Numbered from the stretch's first letter, positions 20,100 through 28,620 are shown. The stretch: DNA of 64,000 nt from Candidatus Thiodiazotropha sp. CDECU1 (GCF_963455295.1 NZ_OY734020.1:3844001-3908000), one strand, 5' to 3'. Translations and numbers: made by a program. Notes: generated by a model not told the origin, from the letters alone.

Positions 20100-20683
20100 C
20101 CCAATGGCGCCTCCCCGGGGTACAGGTCATCCTGATGATCGATGTCGAGCAGAATCCCAGGATCATCGGTGGGTAACAACACCAGCTCGTCAGGATGGGC
20201 CTGCAGCAGATGGCGTGCCCCATGATCACCCTGCAAGGCCTGTAACCGATCCCCCCATCGTCGGCCGAAACCAACCGGATGACCGCGACGTCCCTGATAT
20301 ACAGGTGCGGCCAACCTAGCCCCTTGGGACAGGGCCTGGGCCACCGCGCCTACGGTCTCTGGTTTGATCCAGGGCATGTCCGCCAACGCCACCACCCAAC
20401 CCTGGGCATCGGCGCTGGCGCCAATCCCCATGGCCAGGCTCCTGCCCATGCCCTGCCCCGCCTGACTGTTCTCCACCACTCTCAAACCCAGGGCTTCCAG
20501 GGAGGCTGCCAGTCGCTGGTCGCCAGGGCGGATGACCGCCAGGGTGTTGGGTAGAGCGGCTACCAGATTGCGCGCTGACGCTATGCCCATCGACTCACCA
20601 TCAGGCAGGGGATGCAGCAGCTTGTGACGGCCAAACCGTTGACCGCTACCGGCTGCGAGTAATATGCCTTGTATCTCAGTCAT
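20096..20683 (-). CDS. MocA-like molybdopterin cytidylyltransferase / NTP transferase
   Basis: 195 residues with the nucleotidyltransferase signature ILLAAGSGQRFGRHKLL at the N-terminus, the metal-binding LADMPW, and VYQGRRGHPVGF. This is the MobA/MocA group; the pattern suits the MocA branch that attaches CMP to molybdopterin for xanthine-dehydrogenase-type enzymes. Such an enzyme pair is encoded at 28678-31343 together with xdhC, so a shared function is likely even though the genes are 7 kb apart. Confidence 0.8.
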   Translation of the reverse strand: MTEIQGILLAAGSGQRFGRHKLLHPLPDGESMGIASARNLVAALPNTLAVIRPGDQRLAASLEALGLRVVENSQAGQGMGRSLAMGIGASADAQGWVVALADMPWIKPETVGAVAQALSQGARLAAPVYQGRRGHPVGFGRRWGDRLQALQGDHGARHLLQAHPDELVLLPTDDPGILLDIDHQDDLYPGEAPLG

Positions 20684-20861
20684 GACTCTTTGCCTGTTAA
20701 CACGGGCCCAAGAAACAGCTCAGGCACACCCTCTTGCTTGACACTCCGACGCTTCTCCCTATTCGGCATTCTACTAGTTAATCCTTCTACTTGGTCTATC
20801 CTCAGGCTAATAGCGGTATGCACAGTTTAAGGAAATCTGATGTTGGAAAAGGAGTCTGCCC

Positions 20862-23084
20862 ATGGCCAGGAAACTCGTTTTATGCTCGGACGGTACGGGT
20901 AACAGCGGTAGTAAGGCGCGGGGCACCAATGTCTGGCGCTTTTATAAGGCAATCGATACCGATCCGACACTCGATCAGCTGACTTTCTATCAGGATGGCG
21001 TCGGCACCCAGAACTTTAAACTGTTTCGGCTATTGGGTGGGGCATTCGGCTTTGGTCTCAAGGCCAATATTCTAGAAATGTACCACTTTCTGGTGCACAA
21101 CTATCGCCCCGGCGACCATATCTATCTACTCGGCTTCAGCCGTGGCGCCTTCACCGTCAGGGCCTTGGCCTATATGGTGACTGTGTGCGGTGTGGTCAAA
21201 GCCCATGGGGATCCGGATGAGACACAAGCGCGCATTGACGGCGCCATGAAGCGATATCTCCAGTGGCGCAAAGAGATCCGTAAATTTGATAAACCGGAGA
21301 AATCCTCTCCCGCCCTCAGACAGGCGGAGAAACTGACACTCGAACAGTTGGTTCGGGCCTACCGGGAGTTGAGCCACAAACCATTCACCGAGGTAGTGGA
21401 GGCACAGGAAAAAGAGCCGGCAAAAGGCATTCCAGATGACGACCTGGCCTACCGACCGGTGATCCGTTTCATCGGCGTGTGGGATAGTGTCGACGCGATA
21501 GGCCTTCCCATCGACGAGTTGACTGAATTCCTGGACTGGTTGTTCAAATTCCGCTTCTACAGCTATGACCGCTACCCGATTGCCGGCTGTAACTATCACG
21601 CCCTCTCCCTGGACGATGAAAGACACACCTTTCATCCTCTGATGTGGGACGAGTCGTTGCGGGTTTCAGGGCAGAAGATTGAGCAGGTCTGGTTCTCCGG
21701 TGTTCACTCCAATGTGGGTGGAGGTTATGCCAAGGATGAAATGGCTTATGTGTCCCTGGACTGGATGATGCAGAAAGCACAAGACTGCGGACTGAAGCTA
21801 TTGAAATCCGCGCGCACAGAAGCATCGGAACAGGCCAATGTCACCGGAAAGATATATGACTCACGGGCGGGCCTGGCCTCATACTACCGCTACAAACCCC
21901 GGCAGGTGGATGAGATCTGCACGGAGGCGAATACCCCAGTGCTGGTGCACGAGTCGGTATTCGATCGAATCAAACAGGTGACCGAAGACTACGCCCCTGT
22001 GGTCTTCGGTAAGCACTACTCGGTAGTGACAACGGGCAAGCCCCACCCCATAGACGGCCTGCCGGACGAGAGGGTGAAGGCACAGAGCCTGGCCGCTAAA
22101 GATGTCTGGTGGCGCAGGGTTGTCTATTTCCTGCTACTCACCGCAACCATCGGCACATTTCTTTCCCTGCGTAGATTCGGCGCCATGCCCTTACCCTTGT
22201 CGGAAGGGTGGAGAGGGGTCTTCGAAGGCATTCCAGCCTCCTTATCAGAATACTTGGGTGGATTTCCGGAAAAATGGCTCTACGCCTTCAGTGGCCGCTG
22301 GTGGTTTCTTTTAACACTGGCAGTGATCTTCACTTTATTGCTGATCCTGCGTCACTATCTACGCAAACGTACCCGGTACCTGGGACAATCCGGATGGAAC
22401 CTGACGGGTGGAACGGCAACCCATAGTCCGACAAAAACGGTTTTCGAGTCCATTGTGGATTTGATCAAGGCAGTCTATGCCCCCCAGTGGATCCGGGATT
22501 CAGTGCGTAAATATATCTTTCCCTCGGCAGTATTTGGCTTTCTCGCATCGCTGCTTATATTTTGGATAAGCAATATGTTCATCCTGCCGCCCAACAGGGA
22601 TGCATGCGTGAGTGAAAAGATAACATTCAAACAGCTGCCTGAAGATGGGTTGACACTGAATGATTTTCACACCTGTAATCCCTGGTATGCAACGGGGATC
22701 CGCGTGGAGAAGGGGGTATCCTACAAGGTGCAGGTAAGCGGAGATGATGACTGGCGTGACAAGCACATTCCAGCGACTGCCGATGGGATCGAAGAAGAAC
22801 CTGGTCTGCCATACAAGCTCATCTCATTCAGCAAACGCCACCATGAGGACGGTAATTCCCACAACCAAGGCTGGTTCAAGCTGATAGCCAATGTTGGCGG
22901 TCGACAACAGGTAGGTGTGGGTCGCGATGCGACATTCACGGCGCAATACAACGGTCCTTTGTATTTCTATGTCAATGACGCGCTGTGTGATGTGTGTCTC
23001 AAGGGGGTCTTTGCCTACTATAGAAACAACCAGGGTAGCGCTGAAATCAAGGTTACGAAGCTATCAAAGACCAATGGTATATAG
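20862..23084 (+). CDS. DUF2235 alpha/beta hydrolase with membrane segments
   Basis: 740 residues. The N-terminal DUF2235 domain (about 1-390) starts KLVLCSDGTGNS and has the nucleophile motif GFSRGAFTVR near 89-98. A candidate acid is in GVWDSVDAIG and a histidine in DDERHTFHP. This is the catalytic fold of Tle-type phospholipases. Three hydrophobic segments follow (about 415-435, 485-508, 560-580). The 150-residue C-terminal domain, with WFKLIANVGG and YNGPLYFYVNDA, looks like a jelly-roll carbohydrate-binding fold of the PA-IL type (inference). No VgrG, PAAR or immunity gene is adjacent, so secretion by a T6SS is unproven. Confidence 0.85.
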   Translation: MARKLVLCSDGTGNSGSKARGTNVWRFYKAIDTDPTLDQLTFYQDGVGTQNFKLFRLLGGAFGFGLKANILEMYHFLVHNYRPGDHIYLLGFSRGAFTVRALAYMVTVCGVVKAHGDPDETQARIDGAMKRYLQWRKEIRKFDKPEKSSPALRQAEKLTLEQLVRAYRELSHKPFTEVVEAQEKEPAKGIPDDDLAYRPVIRFIGVWDSVDAIGLPIDELTEFLDWLFKFRFYSYDRYPIAGCNYHALSLDDERHTFHPLMWDESLRVSGQKIEQVWFSGVHSNVGGGYAKDEMAYVSLDWMMQKAQDCGLKLLKSARTEASEQANVTGKIYDSRAGLASYYRYKPRQVDEICTEANTPVLVHESVFDRIKQVTEDYAPVVFGKHYSVVTTGKPHPIDGLPDERVKAQSLAAKDVWWRRVVYFLLLTATIGTFLSLRRFGAMPLPLSEGWRGVFEGIPASLSEYLGGFPEKWLYAFSGRWWFLLTLAVIFTLLLILRHYLRKRTRYLGQSGWNLTGGTATHSPTKTVFESIVDLIKAVYAPQWIRDSVRKYIFPSAVFGFLASLLIFWISNMFILPPNRDACVSEKITFKQLPEDGLTLNDFHTCNPWYATGIRVEKGVSYKVQVSGDDDWRDKHIPATADGIEEEPGLPYKLISFSKRHHEDGNSHNQGWFKLIANVGGRQQVGVGRDATFTAQYNGPLYFYVNDALCDVCLKGVFAYYRNNQGSAEIKVTKLSKTNGI

Positions 23085-23305
23085 CTTAATATTCCGAGCC
23101 TCGCCTGTTTGATCAGAAGTTGCCTATAAGATGGGTGGTGTCATTTATAAACTCCACATGGGCATCCCAACAGTATCACCAATACTTAGGCTGCTTTGAA
23201 AAGACAATCCAATTAGATCAAGAATATACAGCAAAAGAAGAGGAACGAATAATATTTTCCAAATCTTCATAGCTTAATTAACGAACAAACCTCGTTGAGA
23301 GAAGT

Positions 23306-23325
23306 CGATTCGTCATGACGAATCG
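23306..23325. repeat. 20-bp perfect palindrome
   Basis: CGATTCGTCA followed directly by its complement TGACGAATCG, 14 bp beyond the stop of the 99-residue gene. It could serve as a weak terminator or a protein-binding site. The remaining 23085-23305 stretch is AT-rich with no gene I can support. Confidence 0.55.
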
Positions 23326-23339
23326 GCAGGAACATCTGT

Positions 23340-23639
23340 TTACCCCTCACCTTCTTCATCTTGACCCAATAAATCTACGATACGATGAACCTCAGGCCTG
23401 CATTCTTGATTAACATCTCGGATATCAAGCACGCCTCGTTTGATGGCAAATGCAACAATCATATGCAGATCGTATATGTTATATATTTTATAGAGCTCTC
23501 TACCAATATCATCATGAAATTCATGTATTCTATCATTTAGATCCCAGACAGATATTTCATCAGACTTCCATTTGTTAAAATCTGAATAAATAACTTCAAG
23601 GCATTGACTTAAGTCCCTCTCATATGCAAGTCCCGTCAA
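23340..23639 (-). CDS. small conserved-looking hypothetical protein
   Basis: 99 residues, acidic. The segment WDLNDRIHEFHDDIGRELYK recalls a widespread but unnamed family of about 100-residue proteins. No membrane or export signal. The frame opens with TTG at 23639 with AAGGA almost touching it, so the start is uncertain. It is markedly AT-richer than the flanking chromosome and is the last gene of the low-GC minus-strand run. Confidence 0.6.
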   Translation of the reverse strand: MTGLAYERDLSQCLEVIYSDFNKWKSDEISVWDLNDRIHEFHDDIGRELYKIYNIYDLHMIVAFAIKRGVLDIRDVNQECRPEVHRIVDLLGQDEEGEG

Positions 23640-23722
23640 TTCCTTTAGGTGTTTTTTTTCGATTTATTAAGACCCATTCCGTTCTATTAATCCACTGAGT
23701 TAGTTACTAAAGGTATAACGTG

Positions 23723-24055
23723 TTAGTCAATGCCTCTACTATCAAAGATCAACAATATTTCATGAATCTTTTCATGCTCGATTTTAAATAGTTGCGCAAT
23801 CTGTATGACTCGATCTGGTTTTTGATAGTCGTAAAATACAGCTACACTCTGCTCACTCTCAGTGATACTCAGCACTTTGCATCCACACTTCTCGGGTGGA
23901 TCGTTTTTCAATGCGTCAGTGTATTCCCTGGCAGAGCCATAAGTATGTAGCGTTCCATTAAAACATAGACTATTAGCAAGCAAAGGCTCTAAACCATCAA
24001 CGTCTCCAGCGCAGAAGCACCTGAGATATTCCATGACAATCTCTCTATTGGTCAT
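23723..24055 (-). CDS. SnoaL-like / NTF2-fold protein
   Basis: 110 residues: MTNREIVMEYLRCFCAGDVD, then LLANSLCFNGTLHTYGSARE and a C-terminal beta sheet, the layout of small SnoaL/ketosteroid-isomerase-like proteins. Function unknown. It lies in the low-GC run downstream of the nitrilase and two very small frames, all on the minus strand. Confidence 0.7.
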   Translation of the reverse strand: MTNREIVMEYLRCFCAGDVDGLEPLLANSLCFNGTLHTYGSAREYTDALKNDPPEKCGCKVLSITESEQSVAVFYDYQKPDRVIQIAQLFKIEHEKIHEILLIFDSRGID

Positions 24056-24092
24056 ATTCTTTTTTTGCCCGAGACCATTGCTTGCAGGTAAA

Positions 24093-24200
24093 TCAGGAGA
24101 TTGCGTGATCAGTATAAATAATCATGCGCACATCAACTTTTCCAGGAACGATAGCTTTATCAGCTTGCTTGATTTGAATTTCTACAGGGTGTCCACTCAC
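24093..24200 (-). CDS. putative 35-residue small protein
   Basis: A GTG-started 35-codon frame (begins VSGHPVEIQIKQADKAIVPG, ends YTDHAIS) with an AAAGGAG ribosome site at 24211-24217, 10 nt upstream. The same site also precedes an ATG at 24208 that stops after three codons, which could be a leader or a frameshifted original start. It lies between the 55-residue frame and the SnoaL-like gene on the same strand. No family recognised; the ribosome site is the main support. Confidence 0.3.
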   Translation of the reverse strand: MSGHPVEIQIKQADKAIVPGKVDVRMIIYTDHAIS

Positions 24201-24215
24201 TTACTCATTGCTCCT

Positions 24216-24383
24216 TTATGTATTTTGCTCATTAGCCAATTTTATAGCATAAGAGGCACAACCAACACTGACAGCATAATCTATATTATCCATTTGGCGA
24301 GCATCCATAATTCCATAACGTTTAAGGCCAGGCTCAATATCGTCCAAATGGGTCGGGTGCAAGTTATCGTCAAGATTTTTCAT
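24216..24383 (-). CDS. putative 55-residue protein overlapping the nitrilase 3' end
   Basis: A 55-codon frame starting MKNLDDNLHPTHLDDIEPGL and ending LANEQNT. Its ATG (24383) lies inside the last codons of the nitrilase gene, a 14-nt overlap suggesting translational coupling. The product is acidic, soluble and has one Cys. I recognise no family. Together with the 35-residue frame it fills the 314-bp gap that would otherwise separate the nitrilase from the SnoaL-like gene. Confidence 0.35.
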   Translation of the reverse strand: MKNLDDNLHPTHLDDIEPGLKRYGIMDARQMDNIDYAVSVGCASYAIKLANEQNT

Positions 24384-25332
24384 CTCGTTCACAATGACTC
24401 ATAGACAGTGCACGCTGTTTTCTTTTTTTATTTAGTTCGTAACTCCTCTCTCCCCGTTTCTGCGTCAACGGCCAAATAAACGCGTACCATGGCACGGGTA
24501 TTCCCCACATTTTTCCGTATTTTTGAGGAGTGGATTTTTGCTTCGAGCTATGGCCAATCTGAACATCAGCCACGATAATACCTTCTTTATCGTCGAGTTC
24601 CGCTTTCACTGTGCCGTCAAAATCAACAATTGATGACAATCCCGGGAAGCTACTCTTTAAAGACGGTAACCATCCAGGTAAATCCGTTTCTAGCGGACCA
24701 GTCCGATTTGCTACTATAACTGGAACTCCGAGTGTGTTTGCAAAAACTGACCGACTATTTATTAGCATTTTTTCAAACCGATTTACATCACCTGGAATGA
24801 AAGGTATTGGCCTACCCGCAGCAGCAGGTGATAATACAAAATCAACATTTCCACTATAAAGAAATGACATATGATCAATTAAAGTGTTTTCGTAGCAGAC
24901 ACCTACGCCGATACGACCAATTTCCGACTCGATGATGTGCGAATCCGAACCTGAAGTATAAAAATATGCTTCAACGGAAGAGGGCGGGCTTTTTCTTACT
25001 TTTCCTATTAACTTACCTTCAGGACCTGCCAACACAAATGTATTAAAAAAATCTTCACCATCCGCTTCAAGAAATGTGCATCCTAGATATATGCCAAAGC
25101 GCTTGGCCGCTTCCAATAACCAACCAACTGATTTTCCTTTGATGGTTTCTGCAAAATTCCAAATGTCTTCAGACAGTGTGTATCCACATGGCATCAGTTC
25201 AGGCAACAGAACCACCTGCGATCCTTCCTCGACTGCATTGGTAATCATTATCTCGGCATGAGACAAGTTCTTATCTATTTCTCCTAAATAGCAGTTCATT
25301 TGAACTGCACCGACTTTGATAATTGTCGCCAT
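24370..25332 (-). CDS. nitrilase-superfamily carbon-nitrogen hydrolase
   Basis: 320 residues with the full Glu-Lys-Cys triad: Glu in LLPELMPCGY, Lys in GKVRKSPP and Cys in GVGVCYENT. The region around the Cys and the length suit an aliphatic amidase/carbamoylase-type branch rather than a true nitrilase; the substrate is not predictable. It is AT-rich relative to the chromosome, as are its neighbours. An attC-like inverted repeat lies upstream (25354-25410), and a small frame overlaps its 3' end. Confidence 0.88.
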   Translation of the reverse strand: MATIIKVGAVQMNCYLGEIDKNLSHAEIMITNAVEEGSQVVLLPELMPCGYTLSEDIWNFAETIKGKSVGWLLEAAKRFGIYLGCTFLEADGEDFFNTFVLAGPEGKLIGKVRKSPPSSVEAYFYTSGSDSHIIESEIGRIGVGVCYENTLIDHMSFLYSGNVDFVLSPAAAGRPIPFIPGDVNRFEKMLINSRSVFANTLGVPVIVANRTGPLETDLPGWLPSLKSSFPGLSSIVDFDGTVKAELDDKEGIIVADVQIGHSSKQKSTPQKYGKMWGIPVPWYAFIWPLTQKRGERSYELNKKRKQRALSMSHCERDEKS

Positions 25333-25353
25333 GGATCATACCTTGTTTATAAT

Positions 25354-25410
25354 CCCTAACGTCTCGCCTCAAGTGCGCGTAGTAGCCGCGTCTATATGGA
25401 GACGTTTATT
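25354..25410. repeat. possible degenerate attC (59-be) site
   Basis: 57 bp between the membrane-protein stop and the nitrilase start. Read on the minus strand it has an AAC followed by GTCTC, a variable middle with a short GCG/CGC pairing, then GAGAC directly followed by GTTAGGG. That is the L''/L' inner arms plus a core site differing from GTTRRRY at one position. The outer R'' arm pairs poorly, so this is at best a decayed attC. Its place fits: directly after a gene and on the cassette side of an integron-integrase relic. Confidence 0.35.
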
Positions 25411-26074
25411 ATAAGCCAGGGTTTTCTGCTGCTTCGTCTATACGTATCCACATGAAAGGCCACAGAATTATCCACATTAAGAAATGAATCACCGCAAGCA
25501 TAAAATACTCACCCACCTGCTCCACAGATTGTTTTTCTGCAAAGTAATTTGCAGAAAATATTGAAATTAACGATATGATTAAGCCATATACTCTTATCAA
25601 ATTAATTCCTCGTTTACTTTCACAGCCGAAGAGAAGAAACGACAAGAAACAAATAACAAATACTGAAGCACTTGCGTACGCATAAGATATATATGAGAAA
25701 TTTAAATTCAAGGATAAAAAGCCTAGTTTATACGCTGCGAAAAACGCGACCAAGGATTGAATAATATCGAATAAAAGATCTTTTTTTCTCGCTTTCTGCA
25801 GTATTTCATTACTAAAGTTAGATATAAAAAAATATGTCAAGAACCATAGCAAGTATCCATAACTTAAAATTAATTGCATCGTATACAGAGCATCTACATC
25901 TTTGGGCCAGGCAGTCTCAGGTATATGTTTTGATAAATTACTCAAAAGAGCCACAAAAAACGCACCCAGTGTGCCGGCAACCCACATGCTTTGAAATGCC
26001 AATCTCGCCTTATCACGGTTATTACTAGATTCCGGCTTGTCTCGAACTAAAATTTTCCATATCAACGATACCAT
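25409..26074 (-). CDS. multi-spanning hypothetical membrane protein
   Basis: 221 residues with about six hydrophobic segments (near 28-48, 68-90, 105-122, 128-150, 158-178, 190-212), short loops, and a basic cytoplasmic start. No family recognised. Codon use is AT-rich like the nitrilase. It is the first gene of the low-GC run next to the integron and IS3 relics, and could be a former gene cassette. Confidence 0.65.
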   Translation of the reverse strand: MVSLIWKILVRDKPESSNNRDKARLAFQSMWVAGTLGAFFVALLSNLSKHIPETAWPKDVDALYTMQLILSYGYLLWFLTYFFISNFSNEILQKARKKDLLFDIIQSLVAFFAAYKLGFLSLNLNFSYISYAYASASVFVICFLSFLLFGCESKRGINLIRVYGLIISLISIFSANYFAEKQSVEQVGEYFMLAVIHFLMWIILWPFMWIRIDEAAENPGL

Positions 26075-26159
26075 TTATAACTCCAGACCCTGTAATGACT
26101 TAAAACGACCAAGCTTATAGGAGTATCAGAACTATCTTTTAGCCCGTTTGGGTCTGTTC

Positions 26160-26455
26160 CTATCCACAAAAAGTAGGCATTAAATTTTGCACACTGCGCA
26201 TAGTAGTCTTCTTCAAATTGCCCAGGGTTTTTATAGTCCATGGCAGAGTGTCGTCGGACACTATTGTAAAACAGTTAGATATATTCCAATACTCATGCAT
26301 ACGCGTCATCCTTGGTTAGAAATCTCCGCATGGATCGACTCCACCTTCATCCTCGCAAAGAAGGATTCGACTGCGGCATCCTCCCAGCAGTTACCTTTTC
26401 GACTCATACTAGGTTGTACGCCTTGTTCATACAACTGTCCTTGATACTCAGATGA
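26160..26455 (-). pseudogene. IS3-family transposase (orfB) remnant
   Basis: Reading the minus strand in two frames gives the C-terminal part of an IS3-type DDE transposase. First comes GVQPSMSRKGNCWEDAAVES with FFARMKVESIHAE. Then, after a stop and a frameshift, EYI, a TAA stop, and LFYNSVRRHSAMDYKNPGQF. These match the well-known MSRKGN, SFF and FYN-RRHS blocks. Both an in-frame stop and a frameshift are present and the first two thirds of the gene are missing. It abuts the integron-integrase relic and probably disrupted it. Confidence 0.85.
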
Positions 26456-26469
26456 GCGATGAAGCGGTA

Positions 26470-26768
26470 TTTGAGCTGGGATGGCAAATTAACTATTTCC
26501 CGCCAGCCGTACCTACCAGGATCCGGGAACCGACATAGTACATCGCCATCATCCACCAGTCAGTGATTCAGAAAAGCATCAAGCGTGCAGCATCAGAATC
26601 AGGGCTGCTCAAGCGTGTCGCCAGTCATACTTTAAGGCACTCTTTCGCTACCCACGTACTGTGCAGGAATTGCTGGGGCATGCAGACGTATCGACTACGA
26701 TGATCTATACCCATGTTGCCGGGTTAGGCGGCCAGGGAGTGAAAAGCCCGCTGGATAGGCTTGAATAA
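26470..26768 (+). pseudogene. decayed integron integrase (IntI-type tyrosine recombinase), 3' part
   Basis: Across shifting frames one reads WQINYFPPA, then [11 protein letters not shown], then [20 protein letters not shown] with [11 protein letters not shown]. After a small deletion it continues [19 protein letters not shown] and [13 protein letters not shown] with a stop. The [14 protein letters not shown] and TTMIYTHV boxes carry the catalytic R-H-R-H/Y set, and the G-x-GV-SPLD tail is typical of IntI rather than XerC/D. At least two frameshifts, an internal stop and a lost GYDIRT-type segment show it is dead. The orientation is divergent from the low-GC genes, as in an integron. Confidence 0.8.
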
Positions 26769-26791
26769 TCCGGAGATAGGGGGCTCTGTTT

Positions 26792-27538
26792 TTAGAAAAA
26801 CAATAACTTCACAATAAAGGCAGATAGCGCAAGGTAGAGCACCCTGCGGATCAATGTCTCTCCATGACTGATGGTGGTATGCGCCCCCAGCCAACCACCG
26901 ATGGAGTTGCCGACAGCGAGACCAAGCCCGGTCCACCACAACAGTTCCAGTTGCGAACTGAAGACGATCAGGGCGACCACTGTGTAGACCAGGACGATGA
27001 GCACCTTGTGCATGTTGACCCGCACCAGGTCCAGGTGCATGACCCGATGCAGGATCGGCATCAGAATGAAGCCGACACCTATCTGGATGAAGCCGCCCCA
27101 GAATCCGGCCCCGACCATCAGCAGATGACCGGCAGTGAGGTTATTTGCCTCCGTATCGCCGTCGATCGGCTTTACCTTGTCATGCCCGGTTGCCATCAGC
27201 ACCATCACCGCGATCATCACCAATGCCAGTACCCGGTCGAACCACTCACCTTCGAGATGCACCCCCAGGGAGGCCCCACCCACGGCACCCAGCGAGGCGG
27301 CTGCAGCCAGACTCAGTCCCAGTTTGAAATCGGAATAACCACGGCGACGAAAGGCGGTAACCGCGGTGATGTTCTGCGCCAGTATGGCGATGCGGTTGGT
27401 ACCGTTGGCGACAGGTCCGGGGATACCCATGAACAGCATCACCGGCACGGTCAGCAGCGAACCGCCCCCCGCCATCACATTCAGCCAACCGGCAGCGACA
27501 CCCACAAGGGCCAAAATCAGTATCTGCCAGAATTCCAT
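26792..27538 (-). CDS. TauE/SafE-family membrane transporter
   Basis: 248 residues, about eight membrane segments. The family's duplicated motif is visible as AGWLNVMAGGGSLLTVPVM near the start and WGGFIQIGVGFILMPIL in the second half. Members export sulfite, sulfoacetate or related anions. A sulfur role would suit a sulfur oxidiser, but the substrate cannot be read from sequence. It lies 63 nt downstream of xdhC on the same strand. Confidence 0.88.
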   Translation of the reverse strand: MEFWQILILALVGVAAGWLNVMAGGGSLLTVPVMLFMGIPGPVANGTNRIAILAQNITAVTAFRRRGYSDFKLGLSLAAAASLGAVGGASLGVHLEGEWFDRVLALVMIAVMVLMATGHDKVKPIDGDTEANNLTAGHLLMVGAGFWGGFIQIGVGFILMPILHRVMHLDLVRVNMHKVLIVLVYTVVALIVFSSQLELLWWTGLGLAVGNSIGGWLGAHTTISHGETLIRRVLYLALSAFIVKLLFF

Positions 27539-27601
27539 AACTGTGGATTATGTTTTACCCATCTATTCAATGCAGGTTGTTTTCAAGCAGTTTCAAATTG
27601 C

Positions 27602-28597
27602 TCAGATGCATATCAAGTCAACCCCAACCCCACTGTTCCGAGTGGCGGTTATCTCAGCCATGATGGAGAGAGCGATCTCCGCCGGCCGCTTGCTGCCGAT
27701 GGGCACACCCGCGGGGCCTCGTATGCGCGCCAGTTGCTGGAGGGTACAGCCCATTTTCGCCAGGCGTTGATGCCGCTTTGCCGCGGAACGGGTGGAGCCC
27801 AAGGCGCCGATGTAGAAGGCATTGGTCTCAAGCGCCTCGAGCAGCGCCATGTCGTCCTGCTTCGGATCATGGGCCAGGGTTATCACCGCCGTGCGTGGCT
27901 GAGTGGCCAGTGCGCGCACCGCGTCATCGGGCATCTGGCGGGTGTAGGTCACATCGGGGAGGGGGTCGGGATCGGCAAAATCCTCCCGGGGATCGCAGAT
28001 GGTCACCCGGTAGTCGAGCATGCGCGCCATCCCGGCCAGGTAGTGGGCCAGCTGGCCGTCCCCGATCAACAGCAGCTGCCAGGCGCTACCGAAGACCTTG
28101 GTCAAATGCTGATCCGAGAGACTCAACTCGGGTTGTCCCTCACCGGCCTGGAGTGTGACCTCACCGCTTTCCAGGCTCACCTGCCGGGCAACCAGCTCAC
28201 CCTGATCGATGCGGTTCAATAGCTGCTCGATGGAGGTGAGCGAATCGAGATGCTCGACAGTGATCTGCAGACGTCCGCCGCAGGGGAGCCCGAGCCGCCC
28301 GGCCTCCTGGCTGTCGACGCCGAATCCCACCGAGGCCGGAACAGTTTCGGCCAATTCACCCTGGCGATAGCGCTTGATCAACGCCTCCTCCACGCAGCCC
28401 CCGGAGACCGAGCCGATGAAGCGGCCCTCATGATTCATGGCCATCAACGAACCGGGTGGTCGGGGTGAGGAGCCCCAGGTATGGGTGACCGTTGCCAGGG
28501 CCACTCTTTTGCCCTCGCGCAGCCACTGCACAGCCTTGGCCATGACCGCCCTGTCTTCCGCCTCCACCAGCTCATTCAAGGTATCGCTTTGGTTCAC
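27602..28597 (-). CDS. XdhC/CoxI-family molybdenum-enzyme maturation protein
   Basis: 331 residues. The N-terminal XdhC domain includes ATVTHTWGSSPRPPGSLMAM, GSVSGGCVEEALI and a Cys-containing GLPCGGRLQI. The C-terminal Rossmann half has LLLIGDGQLAHYLAGMA and ends with GPAGVPIGSKRPAEIALSI. XdhC binds and sulfurates the molybdenum cofactor before insertion into xanthine-dehydrogenase-type enzymes. It lies just downstream of the large molybdo-subunit gene, so it probably matures that enzyme. Confidence 0.92.
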   Translation of the reverse strand: MNQSDTLNELVEAEDRAVMAKAVQWLREGKRVALATVTHTWGSSPRPPGSLMAMNHEGRFIGSVSGGCVEEALIKRYRQGELAETVPASVGFGVDSQEAGRLGLPCGGRLQITVEHLDSLTSIEQLLNRIDQGELVARQVSLESGEVTLQAGEGQPELSLSDQHLTKVFGSAWQLLLIGDGQLAHYLAGMARMLDYRVTICDPREDFADPDPLPDVTYTRQMPDDAVRALATQPRTAVITLAHDPKQDDMALLEALETNAFYIGALGSTRSAAKRHQRLAKMGCTLQQLARIRGPAGVPIGSKRPAEIALSIMAEITATRNSGVGVDLICI

Positions 28598-28620
28598 TTC
28601 TCAAACCCCACTTCATCCTT

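Noticed and set aside
23306-23340. The palindrome at 23306 as a second attC site
   Set aside because: The outer AAC/GTT arms around it do not pair and the core-site spacing is wrong, so I keep it only as a palindrome.
23624-23650. On the minus strand AAAGGAATTGACGGGAC resembles the universal 16S rRNA 907 region
   Set aside because: The match is about 15 bases only. No other rRNA segment or secondary structure lies around it, and it falls at the start of a protein frame; coincidence.
24033-24404. A plus-strand 123-codon frame in the nitrilase-SnoaL gap
   Set aside because: It spans parts of three minus-strand frames, one with a good ribosome site, and its product shows no coding-like pattern.
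26864-28222. A 452-codon plus-strand frame across the TauE and XdhC genes
   Set aside because: It runs antisense through two recognisable genes and the gap between them; composition is shadow-like.
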